A stretch of DNA of 64,000 nt, taken from positions 310,001 to 374,000 of the forward strand of contig CAVQVS010000001.1 of NCBI GenBank assembly GCA_963717215.1. Direction: 5' to 3'. Each line of letters starts with the position of its first letter. The first letter of the stretch is position 1. The position numbers were made by a program, and so were the translations under genes. Under the pieces are notes generated by a model. It had not been told where the DNA came from. It saw only the letters and a program-made list of their open reading frames with translations, and did not search any database. Below, piece after piece: positions 63,931 to 64,000 of this stretch. Origin of the DNA: Roseiarcus sp963717215 (GTDB taxonomy: Bacteria; Pseudomonadota; Alphaproteobacteria; Rhizobiales; Beijerinckiaceae).

Positions 63931-64000
63931 ATGCTGACCTGGCTGGCGGAGCTTCCCGGCGCCTTTCACCTCTTCCGCTATCTCACGTTCCGCACGCTCG
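63931..64000 (+). CDS. mraY: MraY (5' end only; continues beyond window)
   Basis: Starts at ATG 63931, three bases after murF, and gives LTWLAELPGAFHLFRYLTFR, the conserved N-terminus of phospho-MurNAc-pentapeptide translocase, which makes lipid I in the inner membrane. Only 23 codons are in the window. Confidence 0.9.
   Translation, partial: MLTWLAELPGAFHLFRYLTFRTL

Noticed and set aside
1..64000. CRISPR array, prophage, tRNA or rRNA genes
   Set aside because: No regularly spaced repeats, phage structural genes, or tRNA or rRNA sequences were recognised by eye. A tRNAscan or Infernal run would settle small RNAs.

Overview
The window is about 64 kb of GC-rich chromosome from an alphaproteobacterium, most likely of the Hyphomicrobiales. 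GcrA (27535), the DUF4164-zapA pair (35966-36632), a dcw cluster opening with mraZ-rsmH-ftsL-ftsI-murE-murF-mraY (57289 to the end), common alphaproteobacterial palindromic repeats and CtrA/CcrM-type motifs all fit. A (2S)-methylsuccinyl-CoA dehydrogenase-like gene (21618-23260) points to the ethylmalonyl-CoA pathway. That pathway is typical of serine-cycle methylotrophs and methanotrophs and of some phototrophs; the exact genus is not resolved here.

Layout. 1-10.8 kb: end of a Bcp peroxiredoxin, a large AsmA-like envelope protein interrupted by an amber codon, tyrS, a secreted beta-helix protein, and a thiL - inositol monophosphatase - aldose epimerase - folD run. 11-24 kb: OmpA-like protein, MarR regulator with a divergent NTF2-like gene, Nudix hydrolase, NAD kinase, a D-erythronate dehydrogenase-like gene coupled to a histidine kinase, RlpA-like and LprI-like secreted proteins, two unknowns, the Mcd-like dehydrogenase and YihY. 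24-36 kb: soluble hybrid histidine kinase, DUF5343 protein, gcrA, a three-gene run (zinc alcohol dehydrogenase, mannonate/tagaturonate reductase-like, TPR methyltransferase), leuA, an MFS transporter next to a second MarR regulator, a ClpP-like protein, zapA and DUF4164. 36.8-41.3 kb: tkt-gap-pgk. 41-47 kb: accessory genes and one complete IS1595-family insertion sequence with target duplication. 47.5-52.8 kb: DUF2934 protein, phosphoketolase and glycogen phosphorylase. 53-57 kb: small genes, an SDR, RraA-like, SRAP and two tiny membrane ORFs. 57.3-64 kb: dcw cluster.

Central metabolism stands out. Glycogen phosphorylase, phosphoketolase, transketolase, GAPDH and PGK together could move storage carbon into sugar phosphates and acetyl phosphate, while the Mcd-like enzyme would serve C2 assimilation.

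A second theme is broken reading frames. At least ten frameshifts plus one in-frame stop lie in otherwise well-conserved genes (AsmA-like, beta-helix, thiL, inositol monophosphatase, histidine kinase, LprI-like, mcd, SDR, possibly the ftsI start). Several sit in homopolymer or GC-dinucleotide runs, and some hit genes expected to be important. Uncorrected sequencing indels are therefore the likeliest explanation, with true decay possible for some. No tRNA, rRNA, CRISPR array, prophage or defence island was recognised.
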